From: Rachycentron canadum
Taxonomy: Eukaryota; Chordata; Actinopteri; Carangiformes; Rachycentridae
Reading direction: 5' to 3'
Assembly (NCBI GenBank): GCA_038496675.1
Contig: CM076668.1
Span: 19,049,580 to 19,113,579 of the forward strand
DNA length: 64,000 nucleotides
Made by a program: the position numbers and the translations under genes. Positions 13,111 to 25,459 of this stretch are shown here, in pieces (position 1 is the first letter of the stretch; each line of letters opens with the position of its first letter). Under the pieces are notes generated by a model, which was given only the letters and a program-made list of their open reading frames with translations, was not told where the DNA came from and did not search any database.

Positions 13111-13909
13111 TTCCCAGAATAATTCAAGTCAAATCTTATGTATGTGTTGAAATAAAAAAAGTTACTCTGCTTATTGAAGTTTAGTTTGAGTTTGACCTTT
13201 GACCTCAGATGAAATAATCACTAAAACTTTCCAGTTTCTTGCTGCTGAATATTTTAAACTGAAGTTTTGGCAACAAATCATTTATGAAATTCAGTTTATT
13301 TTTCTGAAGAAGTGAAGTTACGGTTGAAGCTGGAGTAAGTTTATCTGTCATAAGACTCACTGCTGTGAGGCGTTCACTGTCTCACTGTCTGTCTCACCCA
13401 CGTCCTCTAAATGTCCTCACTCTCCAAACTTGTCCACATTTTCCAAAGCTCTCCGATCGTTCCAAAGCTGCCCCATAAACTTTCTAAAACTGTCCTCGCT
13501 CTCCACAACTGTCCCTAATTTCCAAACCTCTCTTTGTAAAACTGCGTCTTCTGCCGTGTTGTTGTCTCACATTAAAGCCCATCAGCTCATCACAGCGATG
13601 CTTGTTTATAAGGTTAATTAAAAGCGTTGCGGCTCCCTGAGGTTAAAGCCTGTTGATGACTGACAGTAACTGGCAGCCTCGTATCCTCTGGACAGACTCT
13701 AATGGGATTTAGCAGCGTGTCCTGGCCGCCGTGTGCCAGCACACTGCCGGGCTGGGCCTTTACAAACGCCACAGTGTGGCACCGAGCCGGCACAAAGATG
13801 GCTGCGTGACACACAGGAATATAATAGACTCCTTATGGCCAGGGGGGACCCTCACTGTCTGAGGCTGCGGGTTTGTTTCTTCTTTATTCTCCAATCTGGA
13901 GCACGTGGG

Positions 13910-14022
13910 GAGGTTTGGCTTCACGGCTCAGATGACAGTTGTTGGCACGCTCCGCTTTATTAAACCCAATGAAATGGCTCATTGCAGCCAGCCGACGGAC
14001 ACAGGCTGCAGATCAAACCCTC
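13910..14022 (+). repeat. duplicated block, copy A
   Basis: Shared with 14,310-14,410: CTTTATTAAACCCAATGAAA, then GACGGACAC.GGCTGCAGAT and CAAACCCTC. The two copies are offset by 387 bp with scattered substitutions and a small length difference. Confidence 0.8.
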
Positions 14023-14309
14023 ACGCCGCCACGACGGGCCTGCAGATGACACCTACAGGACTGTTCAGTCGGCTTCTCTGAAACCAACTCACACTTCACA
14101 GCTCTGACCACCACTTTGTGTTTGTTCCACTTCTGGTCATTGATCTCCAGTGAAAATGAGCTCACACCTGCTTGGTGCAGACTTTTTAAATAAATCTGCA
14201 TTTGTTATTTTATTTGTTTTAAGCGTGGTTCAAATAAATTTGTCTAAATATGATGTTTTAGATCTAATGTTTGGAAAAGAAAAACAAGATGGCGTAGTTG
14301 GTCATTAGA

Positions 14310-14410
14310 GGAGGTCTGGCTTCATTTGTTTACATGCTCTGCTTTATTAAACCCAATGAAACGGCTGGTTGAAGCCAGCGGACGGACACGGGCTGCAGAT
14401 CAAACCCTCC
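14310..14410 (+). repeat. duplicated block, copy B
   Basis: This is the second copy of the block at 13,910-14,022, with the same core and GCTGCAGATCAAACCCTC ending. It has diverged in its 5' part. Confidence 0.8.
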
Positions 14411-14949
14411 ACCTCTTTCCATTGAGCTCAGCTCGTTTTAACCAAACCACATATATTTTACTTTCCTGGTTAATTTCCAAATGAAAAGGAACTTTGTAGA
14501 TCGAGTTCCCTCCTCAGTTCCTCCATAGGTCTAAGTTCATTTCGGTTTGATGTGGAGATTCTGAAGCTGACTGGAGACCTTCACTGGTGGTTTATACTTG
14601 ATGAGTTATGGTTTCATCTTAGAGGTTTCAAACCAGACAACGTGGGTTTAATAATCACAGATTCTCTGTGTTGTTAACGTCAGTAAACATGTCCAAGGCT
14701 GCAATGGATTCTGTGCAACCTTTAATGTGTTGGGGTTCATTTCACTGTCTTGCATCATGGATCACGAGCTGATAAATGCTTCAAATGTCTTGTCTGTCTG
14801 AAAATAATCCACTGTCCATCTGAAAATCCATCAGCTCTTGAGTAATTTATCTTTAATTTCTTTTCTTATGGTCACAATTAGCTTTGTTGTTGAGTCATTT
14901 CATGACAACAATGCACTGCAAGACCAACAGGTGACAGTTGGCCACACAC

Positions 14950-15015
14950 GGCCCACTGACGGCCCACTGACGGCCCACTGACGGCCCAATGACGGCCCAC
15001 TGACGGCCCAATGAC
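14950..15015 (+). repeat. 11-bp minisatellite
   Basis: Six tandem copies of GGCCCACTGAC; copies 4 and 6 carry the variant GGCCCAATGAC. Confidence 0.95.
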
Positions 15016-15260
15016 GGCTAACCATCGGCTCAGCGTTTCAGGATTCTAAAAACTCTTTGATGTTGTGATGCAACAGGAACAAAACACAACACACACACAC
15101 ACACAGTTAACATACAGATCAATGGCCATACACTCCAAAACATGGAAGAACGGCCACACACAAGGATGAACACTAAAACACACACACAAAGCCTCCGACA
15201 CACTCATTTGTCTCATTTCACACCAGTGATCCTTCCTTCCTCCCTCATTGTGTCTCTCTT

Positions 15261-15265
<5 letters not shown>

Positions 15266-15306
<41 letters not shown>
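15266..15306. repeat. (CA)n microsatellite
   Basis: About 20 CA units. A (GT)n run follows at 15,386-15,424, so the two arms could pair as an imperfect hairpin. Confidence 0.95.
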
Positions 15307-15307
<1 letters not shown>

Positions 15308-15384
15308 TGGTTTCACTATACATCACAGGACTCTCCTGCTCTCTCTCTCCTGCAGGTCCAATTACTAATCATTGATTAGGCCAG

Positions 15385-15385
<1 letters not shown>

Positions 15386-15424
<39 letters not shown>
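15386..15424. repeat. (GT)n microsatellite
   Basis: About 19 GT units, in inverted orientation to the CA run at 15,266-15,306. Confidence 0.95.
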
Positions 15425-15426
<2 letters not shown>

Positions 15427-16481
15427 ATGAGGAATTTAACCAGGCGTGTTGCCCCACTAATGAAATATCTGCCCCTCAGGACTTTCACTGTGTGTGTGTG
15501 TGTGACAGGGAGTAAATGTGTGTTTATTATTGATGGTATCCACTGTGCCGTGAGGCGTTCACTGTCTCTCTTGTACACACACATACACATTTGTATCACA
15601 CTTTATCAGACAACCTGAGAAAATGGTTTCTGACCCATGTCCACTAAATGTCCTCGCTCTTTGAAATGATCTTTATCTGCCCTCCTTCCTCAGCGGGACG
15701 TCCTGGATCATATTTCCAACACACCCCGTCCACCTGCGCTGTTTTAGCTGAGACACCCGCCAGCCAATCAGGAACAAGTGTGTATTTCCCGAACCCATCA
15801 CAGCTCATCCCATCTTCTCAGGTGTGACGTCATCGCGCTGATCAGTCGTCTCCCTGCTGCTCTGAACTCCACGTCTCTCCTGGTTTCCTCAGCTGTCCCC
15901 GGCTTTGACAGACGATTCGCTCAGGCATGTTTTTCTCACCATGATAACTTGACCCTTTGACCTCTACCTGTTTCTGCCCGGCTGACGCTGCTCCTGTAGC
16001 CCCCCAACTGATGAGTAATTATAGATTCACAAGGTGGGAGGAAGAGGGGATGTCAGAAACGTCAGGTCGGATTATGAATCCTGTCTGGGAGGAGAGAGGG
16101 AGAAGAGCCAGAGGATGAAGAGCTAAATTCTGACTTTACTCACATTTCTATTTCTGTGTCTTGTTTGTGTTTGAGCTGAGACTTTGTGTTTTTTTACAGT
16201 TGCTGACAAAAAGGTAAATTGATCTGAGGCAAGTTCACCTGTCGGTTCAGTCAAACTGTCAGGAGTTTTATTTATTTTGAGAAGATTTGATTCTCTCTTC
16301 TGATTGGCTGACTGTTTTCTGAGTGATCCAATAAAAATATAGGAGATTTTCAGGTAAACCAAATCCTGCAAGGTTCTGATGGTGGGTCTAGGTGGGCGGG
16401 ACTTGGAGGCATGGCTGAGAGCAGTTACTTCTTTGTTGTGACATCACAAAGTTCCTGAAGTCCTCAGGCTGGTTGTAAGGC

Positions 16482-16578
16482 TCTTTAACATCCACCTTTA
16501 GACCATATGGACCTTTAACATCTACCTTTAGACCGTATGGACCTTTAACATCTACCTTTAGACTGTATGGACCTTTAA
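16482..16578 (+). repeat. 30-bp minisatellite
   Basis: Three tandem copies, plus a partial fourth, of a 30-bp unit with core CTTTAACATCTACCTTTAGA followed by C.GTATGGAC. Copies differ at a few positions. Confidence 0.95.
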
Positions 16579-17910
16579 TTGCCTTAAATAATAATTGTTT
16601 ACAGCAAACAGCAAAACTAAAAACTAGTTCCTCTTTAAATCTGCATCTGTGTCTATATCTGCATTAAAATACACAATTCTGTGAAACTTGCACCAAATAT
16701 TTCACTTTAAAGTCAAATGGAATATTTCACAGTTTTAAGTCGCTCAGATCAGATCAGATATTACTTGAACTTGGTCAAAGAAACTTTGTGCAGCACCCAT
16801 GGACAGAAAACCCAGAGTTTTTCTCCAAAATACCCACAGAAAAATCTTATGAACAAACAACAGAGACTATTGATAAAAAGTATGGACAGATTTGGAAAAT
16901 GATCTTGAGGATATTTTGGACATTATGTTCTGTCCTCACTTGTTTCAAAGGGCAGATTGAGGGTCGAGACCTGGTTTTGATGAAGGTTCGGTTTGTGAAT
17001 CAGGTTTTAGGGAAGTCATTGTTCCAACGTGGTCCCCACTAGTGTGGATGTTCAGACACTTGGCGGGTACATCGCTGAGCCGATGGAGGGAGCTGTTGGT
17101 CTGAAGAAACTGTCGGACAACACTGAGGGGGGAGGAGGGGGAGGGTCCTGGGGATTTTGTGAGAGACACCCAGAAACATGTTGAGAGGATTGAGAGAAGA
17201 AAAAGAGCAGTGGAGGAGGATTCTGCTGTTGTTTCATTAGGCTGTAATCAACGAGCTTCACACTGTGTTCGTACATTTTAACGTCTCCTGTCCCAGTTTT
17301 CAGCCTCAGCTCTGTTTGCTTTGATTCAACGTTCAACCATCTTGGTCACAGTGTTTTCTATGGGGGGGTGACATAAGTATTAATAAATACAAAATAAAAA
17401 CATTTATTTCTATGCAGAAATAAAAAACTAAATAAATATAGAAATTAATTAAGTGTAAATGTAAAATTACAGAAATAGAATTGTCACCAAAATGTTTTTA
17501 ATTTTCTTTATATACTTTATTTATTTCTGGATGTATTTATTTATTTATACTTATGTCATTTTTTCTCATAACAAAAGACCATTGAGCTGCTGTTTTACAG
17601 ATTTCACTGTTCATATAATAATGTTTTATTTGTTTGGCTCATATCGAGACGTATTATTACTATTCACCATTTCATTTCAATCAAACTCTTCCACATCACA
17701 TCCTCCCATTATCTGCTCTTGTTTTCATATTATTGTTTCTATAGCTGGTCATGTTTATATTTATTATTAGTGTCATTTTTAGGTGGTCATGGTATTTTCC
17801 TGTGTGTTGATTTTTCAACATTACTCGGAGCCTCTCCCTGCACTGTTTTCCTTGATGCGTTATCACAGATCATTTCCTAAATCACTCCATCTTTGGTTCA
17901 GGTGCGTACA

Positions 17911-17913
<3 letters not shown>

Positions 17914-17958
<45 letters not shown>
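17914..17958. repeat. (CA)n microsatellite
   Basis: About 22 uninterrupted CA units. Confidence 0.95.
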
Positions 17959-17959
<1 letters not shown>

Positions 17960-18440
17960 CTGCTTCACACTTTTACAGTTTCTCTTCCTTTGTTGTAGAT
18001 TTGTTCAAATCTGCTTTAACACAAACTGGATTTCTTCTTCCCATCATGTTCCTTGATGGACTGTTTCCCACAGTTGCCTAGCAACAGTGGATGTTTGCAG
18101 ACGGGTCCTGTAGTTCAACATTAAAATACAGCAACAAAAATAGATTTTGAGATTAAAAATTAAATTTTTTTTTTTTTAAATATGAATGAAATGATAGTGT
18201 AATAAATATGCAGTAAAGGTGAGGAAACGGGTGACGCTGAGAATCCCATGAAAAGACCAAAGCCATGTGTTGGTCCGTCCCTCGTTCCCTCCTGACTCCT
18301 GCTCTCTCCACATCCCAGTTTGATCCAGTGTGACCACATTCACACTGAGCCACCAGTGTGAAAACAACTTCAGGGACTGATGAGACCAGGTTCAGAGCAG
18401 CAGGCTGAAGTTACTGTTAAATTCACCTGGAGACAGGTGA

Positions 18441-18490
18441 CCTCGGGCTTGACCTCGGGCTTGACCTCGGGCTTGACCTCGGGCTTGACC
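18441..18490 (+). repeat. 12-bp minisatellite
   Basis: Four perfect tandem copies of CCTCGGGCTTGA followed by CC. Confidence 0.95.
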
Positions 18491-18601
18491 TGCTGTTTGT
18501 GAACTAGTTTGGACTCAAGGGTCAATATTTAAACGCCTGAAGAAAATTTTTCATTTCCTTCTTTTGCTAAAAATTAATTCTCAAATTGTGATTCCACTGC
18601 G

Positions 18602-18604
<3 letters not shown>

Positions 18605-18652
<48 letters not shown>

Positions 18653-18653
18653 N

Positions 18654-18710
<57 letters not shown>
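18605..18710. repeat. long (CA)n microsatellite containing the only noticed ambiguous base
   Basis: A run of about 106 bases of CA contains an N at 18,653. That is the only N I noticed and suggests unresolved array length in the assembly. Confidence 0.95.
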
Positions 18711-18712
<2 letters not shown>

Positions 18713-18812
18713 GTTGTTGACCTAAGCCAAGTGTTCCCTCAATGAAGCCTGTTTAGCCACTGTGCTAATTAGTCAACCTAATTCAACAGCTAACAGTCTC
18801 ATTAGACCTACA

Positions 18813-18815
<3 letters not shown>

Positions 18816-18862
<47 letters not shown>
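18816..18862. repeat. (GT)n microsatellite
   Basis: About 23 GT units lie 105 bases from the long CA run, in inverted orientation. Confidence 0.95.
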
Positions 18863-18863
<1 letters not shown>

Positions 18864-21112
18864 CTTATATGGTTCACTACTCAGGTTGATGTGTGTGATA
18901 AGCAAACACGGTGCCCATTAAGGGATTTCTGGATTCAACTGGCAGGTCATGCAATTACACTTCTTGTCTCCCTCTCAAAAGGTGAAGCAAGGCACTGACA
19001 CTGCCGAGGCTGATGGTTCCATTCCCAGCGGAGTCGTGCAGAGCGTGTGTCCAGCCGGCCTTAAAAAACAGCCTTTAATTGGTGTTTTTAGAGCCGTGCT
19101 CCGCCTGTTTCCACACTTGTTCGTGTGTTCGCTGTGTGTGCTCCTCTCCCTCCACTCTGCTTCGCTGCTGAGGGTTAGTTAAAGTCAGCAGGGAGGCCGA
19201 GATGGTGATGAGCCTGAAGATGTGTGTGTGTTACCTACTGCCAGACTCCAGCTGTGAATGAGATGCTGATTGCCTGGTGTTTCACGCTGAGTGTGTGTGT
19301 GTGTGTGTGTTGGAGTACTGAGGAGATGGTTTGTCTGAAGAAAATCTAACAAATCTAAACAGACTGTTGATGTTTTTGAGGTTTTAAGGTGGAAGAAGAC
19401 GTGAAACGCTCTTGGACACCTCTGACCACAAGACTGGAGCCAATCCCAGCTCACAGTGGGCAGGGGCGGGGTCCGAGGGCCGATTGCATCACAGTCGACG
19501 TGTCCTCCTTTACCTGGGAAACAAAGACTGCTTCACCTCCAAACTATCCCAGACGCCAGCAGAGAGCCTGAGGATGACACTTTGAATGTAAGTATTGTGT
19601 TTCAGATGAAGGTTCAACAGTTTGAATCAACGGCCTCAAAACCTCAAGAAAAGTTGCACCTTGTCAAAGTTGCTAGGCAACAGGAGCCCCAACGGTTTGT
19701 TTTGGTGCAAAACCAGAAAATTTGTATTATTAAAAAAAAAAAAAAAACCATTTGTGCTCATCGTCCTCATATCTGCAACTTTCTAAGAGACATTTGTGGA
19801 TGAAAAAAGAAGAACTGGCTGATCTGCACGTGTGGATTTACATTTGAAAAACAGGTTTCAGACGAATCTTCTGCTGTCTGGGATGAAAATTCATTTATAT
19901 CACTCAACAGCTCAGAGAGCATGTTTTCAAAGTCTTTCTGTGACGGATCCACACGTCTGTTTGAAAGTTGTAGATGAGAGGAAAATATGCACAAATGCTT
20001 TTTATTTATTTGTAATTCAATAAAAAGGATTCACTGATACCTGAACCAAATGGTGAGATGTGGAAAATGGTGGGAGATGATGTAGCCTATAGTTTGTAGT
20101 AATTGTGGTTTAGTTAAATTTAGTTGATGATCATTTTTTGTATTGGTTGACTTTGTTTATTTGCCAAACTGCTTTATTTTGGAGATGTTTTTATGAGCTT
20201 GCAAAGTTTTATATTTGTGGAAGGTGTTTTTTATTTACAGATTACAGATTTACTGTTCACACAAATAATATTGAAACAAATCTGCCCCATATCTGTTTCT
20301 CAGACACTTCAGTCACTGATTCTGTTATTTTATCTGAGTCGATGACAGAAAAGCCTCAAAGTTTTCCACAAACTGTTAAAAAACTGACACCAGGCAGCTG
20401 TAAAGTTAAGAACATGATTAATCCTGACAGAGAAAAGTCTCCTCCTCTAAGTTCATGTCATGCTGCAGCTCTACTCATTAAACCGGGATGAAACAAGGAA
20501 GTGACGTCTCTCCTCGGCTTCTCAGCCCCGATGTGCTCTGTTGAAACTGTTATTAAAGGTGGAGGATTCTTATGAACAGCCCTGTTTGTTTTTTGTTTTA
20601 ATTATTTGTGTCTTGTCGGTGCCACATTTCTCCTCTGAGCTTCAGTGGTTTGTGTTTGTTCAGTTATGTGTCAGTGAAGACGTTGCCTTGTAAACGTGGT
20701 GTAAACAGAGAAAAACTGCCTTTTGCAAATGTTTTTCCAGGATGACGCGTAGTTAGACCTCAAACACGAACGTGATGGGATTTAATAAGCTGGTATGTTA
20801 CTTTAATCGTACCAGTAGATTAATTAGGTTTGCAGTAAAAATAGTAGAGAACTGCTCTTTAAAGACAGAACCAAACCAAACCATGACGCCTGAGAAAAGG
20901 ATGGAAGTGATTCAACAGAAGTGAAATACGTTCATCGTGGTCTTTTCAAAGTGACACTGAACGTAAACGACATTTTTGTTTGTTTGCATTAAATGAACAA
21001 CAATAAGAAATAAAGACCATGAAGCACCTTTAAAAAGAATCAGTTTTCAGGTAGGACGAGGTAACATTTACTATATCTGTGAGGTCCCTGTGTGTGAATC
21101 TGCAGTTCAGAG

Positions 21113-21114
<2 letters not shown>

Positions 21115-21164
<50 letters not shown>
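21115..21164. repeat. (CA)n microsatellite, left arm of an inverted CA/GT pair
   Basis: A run of 25 CA units. A GT run of similar length starts about 75 bases later. Confidence 0.95.
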
Positions 21165-21169
<5 letters not shown>

Positions 21170-21236
21170 GAGTAATGTCTGCCAAATTATACAACACCAC
21201 CTCATTAAAGTGTGCTGTCTCTGGGCTGGTGGTCTG

Positions 21237-21238
<2 letters not shown>

Positions 21239-21286
<48 letters not shown>
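21239..21286. repeat. (GT)n microsatellite, right arm of an inverted CA/GT pair
   Basis: About 24 GT units, complementary to the CA run at 21,115-21,164. Confidence 0.95.
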
Positions 21287-21287
<1 letters not shown>

Positions 21288-22659
21288 GGGTTGAATAGCC
21301 TTGGGGGTCATTCTGTCCATCACCTGTGGGTGTTTGCATCTCTGCTTGTGATTTTGTGTTTCTGTGATTTATGTGTAATGGGTTTTCTGTCAACCTGTGT
21401 GTGTCTGTGTGTGTGTCTGTGTGTGTGTGTGTGAACTGCTAAGACAGGCTTAATGAGATGTGATTGGCTCGAGCAGGCAACAGAAGGCCGATGCTCGGGA
21501 GCGTTCAGGTCTGGGCCGGTGGCGGCAGCGTGCTGGCAGACCACGTTGGAGAAAAGAAAACTGGATTTTAAGGTGATTCTACTCCTGATCCAATTCAGTG
21601 AATTTCTCCTCATCGTCCTCGGGGAGGGGGAGCCTCTGGAGGGAGGGTGTGTTTGTCTAACTGCCACTTTTGTTGCACTTTCTTATCTGAGCTCCTTCAC
21701 TTATTTAATAGATGTAGAACCTAATCCTGACACCGAAGCCTCTACTGCTCTGAAGCTGCTGTCTCTCACTCGTCAGTCAGTTTGGATAAAAGTGTCTGAG
21801 TGATGAGTAAATGTAAATGAGCCGGGGCTGATTGGTGTGAATGACTGAAAAAATGAAACAGAATAAATTAAATGATGTTCTTCCTCTTTACGACAAAGAG
21901 CATGTGCCAAAACGCCATTATATTTTAAGAGGAAGTGGACTTTCATCAATCTTTTCAGCCCTGAGTCGTGCCTGCAGTCTTCCTTTAAGGGTACAGCAAC
22001 CTGCACTAATGAACCTGAGAGGCGTTACCCAGGGCAAAAAGAGGAGTCCACAGAACATGAAGCCGACTGCTCAGTGTCAGTCAGTTTGATCTTTGTCGAC
22101 CAATCAACTGTAAAGTGATTAATCACCTAAAAACAACAAGGATTTCATTTCTACAGAATATTTTTAATTCCTGCATAAACACGTCTCTTCTGGGTTTTAT
22201 AGGTTATTTCTTTGAAACAATTTTCAGATTCTTTGCAACATGCAGGAATGAATCTGAATCTTATGTCTCCTCTGAGCTCAGTTTTCTGGTGCATGAAATC
22301 TCTTGGGAGAACAGAGACAGACTTATTTCAACTGGAGACATTTTTCACTGATGAAGAAGAACATGGAGGGTAAAAAAAAAACACTGAATGCTTGTTTCAC
22401 ATCATATTTACTTACAGTATTTTTACTTTCTAGTCATCCTCCTCATCCAGCTTTGCTCATTCGTGTCAGATTCTCAGATGAAACACTGTCCTGATTTGAT
22501 TTACTTGTTTAGAGAAGAGGATTTAAAGGAGAATATGATTCAGGAATCTTTAAACTCTCTTCAGACTTTTCATCTGCCTCAATATGCAATAGAAAATATA
22601 TATAAATATATAATATTCAAACTAAAATGTGAGAAACCGTCTCTCATAGTGAGATTAAA

Positions 22660-22910
22660 GAGGAGCTGCAGTGTTGGAGAAGCTCTGACTCAGTCGTCTC
22701 ATCACAGTCTGGTCAAAGTCAAAGTCCCTCACATCCTCACACTTGACCATTTTTCCTGCTTCAGGACTAAATGTTCAGCTGCTGCCTGATATATCCACCA
22801 GGTAACCATGGTAACCAGGTACATCCACCACTGACAGGTAACCACGGTAACCAGGTGATCAATGTTGTTGACTCCCCCTGTCAGTGTCATAATGTTCTGG
22901 CTGATCAGTG
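22660..22910 (-). mobile_element. Tc1/mariner-like transposon relic (terminal part)
   Basis: The text around GAGCTGCAGTGTTGGAGAAG, CTCTGACTCAGTCGTCTCAT, CATTTTTCCTGCTTCAGGAC and the end CATAATGTTCTGGCTGATCA matches the transposase N-terminal coding end plus terminal inverted repeat of a common fish Tc1-like element (coding on the minus strand). It is the same family as 38,422-38,939. A short internal duplication (GGTAACCATGGTAACCAGGT and a near copy) is present. The coding frame is broken. Confidence 0.75.
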
Positions 22911-23122
22911 ACGTAAAGTGAAGCTGATGCTGAAGAGCCTTAACCCTTCATCCTCTCTAATGACCATCAGGGGGCGACTCCACTGGTTGTTAAAGAAGTC
23001 AGATTGTATTGAAGTCTATGGGAAAATGTCCCTACTTCTCCTTGATTTATTAGCTCAGTAAACGTTTTCCTAATGAGTTTATGGTCTCAGTCTCTAGTTT
23101 CAAGTCTTCAATACAACATGAT
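22911..23122 (+). repeat. dispersed repeat family A, copy 2
   Basis: Contains CTAATGACCATCAGGGGGCG, GTATTGAAGTCTATGGGAAA and TTTCAAGTCTTCAATACAAC. It abuts the Tc1 relic on its left side. Confidence 0.85.
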
Positions 23123-24497
23123 GAGGAAGAGGAAGAGAAATCTTCATTTACTCCTGTTCATCACTAAGTGTTGCCCGTGAGCTCGGCGCCAGGCTGCAGC
23201 CTCTTCGTCTCAGCCTCAGCTGCGTTGACTGACTCGACGCCGTGCAGGAGTCGTGACTGACAGCTGCTCCTCTGCCTCGGCTGGTTACACGTCTGTCAGG
23301 GCGGCAATGAAGGAAACTGAGCTGCTGTGTCTTCGGCAGTCGAAACCAAACTTTCTGTGAATTCAGAATGACATGTTTTGACATCTTGTCAAAGTGTTCT
23401 CTAAAGCCTACATTATTCATAGACTAAAGAATTCAGCCTCTCCTGCTGCTCTGCCTCTGTCATTTACATCTTAGATTTTAAAGATTTAACAGGTTGTCTC
23501 CGACGCAGAGATGATGCCGCTGCCCTGGGCTCAGTGTCCTGGTTAAGGAGGTCGTTTGGTTGTAACCATGTGACCTCTGACCTAAAAACCTGACCTCGCC
23601 TCTAGGATCTGATGAGGGAATGGATTTCTGAAAAACGAAGGAAAAAGAACTGGAACTGACACTGGTCTCCTGTGAACTTCCTGCAGGGAGCTGAGAGGCC
23701 GAAGACGTCAGAGACCGAGTCCTTCTGCAGTGAGTTTTGATTTTTCTGTGTCTGCTCCCTGATGGTCAATTTCATTTAATGCAGCTTTTCCTCTTTTTTG
23801 TGAATTTTAATCGTTATTGGTTTTTGGAGGGTTCAGTACAGGGCATACAAATAGAGCACATTGTGGCACATGGAGAAAATTGGTTTGTGGAGCCTCTGTA
23901 TTGTCACGCCAGAGGAAAGTGGCCCACAGTGGCACCGACTCGTTCATTCAGTCCTGGAGCCTTTGTTTTGTTCCAGTGTCTTAAAATAACTCAACCCGAC
24001 TCAAACAATAACAACAGAACATCCACAGTGGGATCTGTTTGGAATAGATACCTTTGGACTTGAAGGGATTTTTGAGGCCAGAACCTGGATCCAAAGTGAT
24101 CTGACCAGCGTAGGAACGTTTCTGTTTGTGCAGCTTTTCTAACGTGACGATTCGTTAAGACACGACTTGTTCACATGAACCAAACAGAGGCCACGTTACT
24201 GCACCGAGTTACTGCTACAGCAGTTTGATTGTTTTTAACCAGACATGGTATACGTCTTCCTCCTCCTCTTCCTCTCAGATTAGCAGCCTGCTGAGGCTCT
24301 GTTGGTAGCGTCACCAGTACCCCCGAGGCAGGAGCGGGAAATATTAGAGGAATCCTTCAAATCAGTTGTTGTTGTAGGGAAGCGAAGGAGAGACAGAGGA
24401 GGGGGAGAAACAAGCTGACAGGAAGAGCGAGAGGACACGGCAGCTGTTTGAGCTGTCAGAGAGAGAGAGAGGAGCCAATTAGCAACTGCCTCACCTG

Positions 24498-24500
<3 letters not shown>

Positions 24501-24531
<31 letters not shown>
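24501..24531. repeat. (CA)n microsatellite
   Basis: About 15 CA units. Confidence 0.95.
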
Positions 24532-24534
<3 letters not shown>

Positions 24535-24859
24535 AATTCACACTTTATTTAAAATGAAAGTGAACACAACGCACAGGATGACTTAACATCCTGAGTAAAG
24601 GAAAGATTTATAACACGGTTTGAAAGGTTTATACAGGTTGTAATGTTTGCATTAATGGTTAATTAATCATAGAGCAAGTGAGGCCTAACTGTTTAGTTGT
24701 AAGTGTTGTAATTGACAATAAATGAACCTGGTTGTTAGGTTGTGAGCACACACCACGTCTGGTGTTTGGTCAATCAAATCGCTGTTGAGTCACATTGTTA
24801 ATATTTCTATTTATATACATCTTTATATGCTTGTTCCTGTGCTTACAAGAGCAGATGAG

Positions 24860-24863
<4 letters not shown>

Positions 24864-24892
<29 letters not shown>
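24864..24892. repeat. (GT)n microsatellite
   Basis: About 14 GT units; a (CA)n run follows at 25,011-25,066. Confidence 0.95.
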
Positions 24893-24894
<2 letters not shown>

Positions 24895-25006
24895 TCCCCT
24901 ATGGCAGTAAACAGCACAGCAGACTGTTAGTCAGGCGGCGTTGTCTAATAACCAGACAGACACACAGCATCTTAAACCAGCTGCTGTTCCACTTTTAATA
25001 GTCAGC

Positions 25007-25010
<4 letters not shown>

Positions 25011-25066
<56 letters not shown>
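25011..25066. repeat. (CA)n microsatellite
   Basis: About 28 CA units. Confidence 0.95.
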
Positions 25067-25068
<2 letters not shown>

Positions 25069-25324
25069 ATAAAAAATGCATATATAAAAGAAAGCAAACT
25101 TTCTGGGAGTTAGATGAGGAGATCAGAGACCTTCCGTTCGTTCAGCTCTGGACAGCAGCTTCAGCACCGAGGAAACAGTTCAGTGACAAAACATCGTGTC
25201 GGGGCATCAGAGCAGTTTCAAGATTAACACAAACTCATTACTGGATTAAAAATGATGTACGCACAGAAATGGATGCACTGATATAGAACCATTTAAAGCC
25301 TTTACAGTGGAAGCCACCTTCACA

Positions 25325-25459
25325 CAGCACATCCCCCCATCAGAGGGAGTCGGGGTTCAGTTCAAGACACTTAGATGTGGACTGAAGGAGCCAGGTATCA
25401 AACCACCGACCTTCTGATTAGTGGACGACCTGCTTTACCCCCTGAGCCGCAGCCACCCA
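25325..25459 (-). mobile_element. tRNA-derived SINE relic
   Basis: On the minus strand the order is a box-A-like GGCTGCGGCTCAGGGGGTAA, a box-B-like GGTCGGTGGTTTGATACC, then TAAGTGTCTTGAACTGAACC, the usual arrangement in fish tRNA-derived SINEs. It is degenerate and not a functional tRNA. Confidence 0.7.

Larger units (their letters stand above)
13111..20500. other. intergenic: tandem repeats and duplicated short blocks, no gene seen
   Basis: No ORF here shows family similarity or splice structure. The contents are three minisatellites, many CA/GT runs, a pair of related blocks 387 bp apart (13,910-14,022 and 14,310-14,410), and a second pair of related segments (about 13,365-13,430 and 15,545-15,665). 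Because the region lies upstream of a developmental bHLH gene it could hold enhancers, but none can be shown. Confidence 0.5.
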
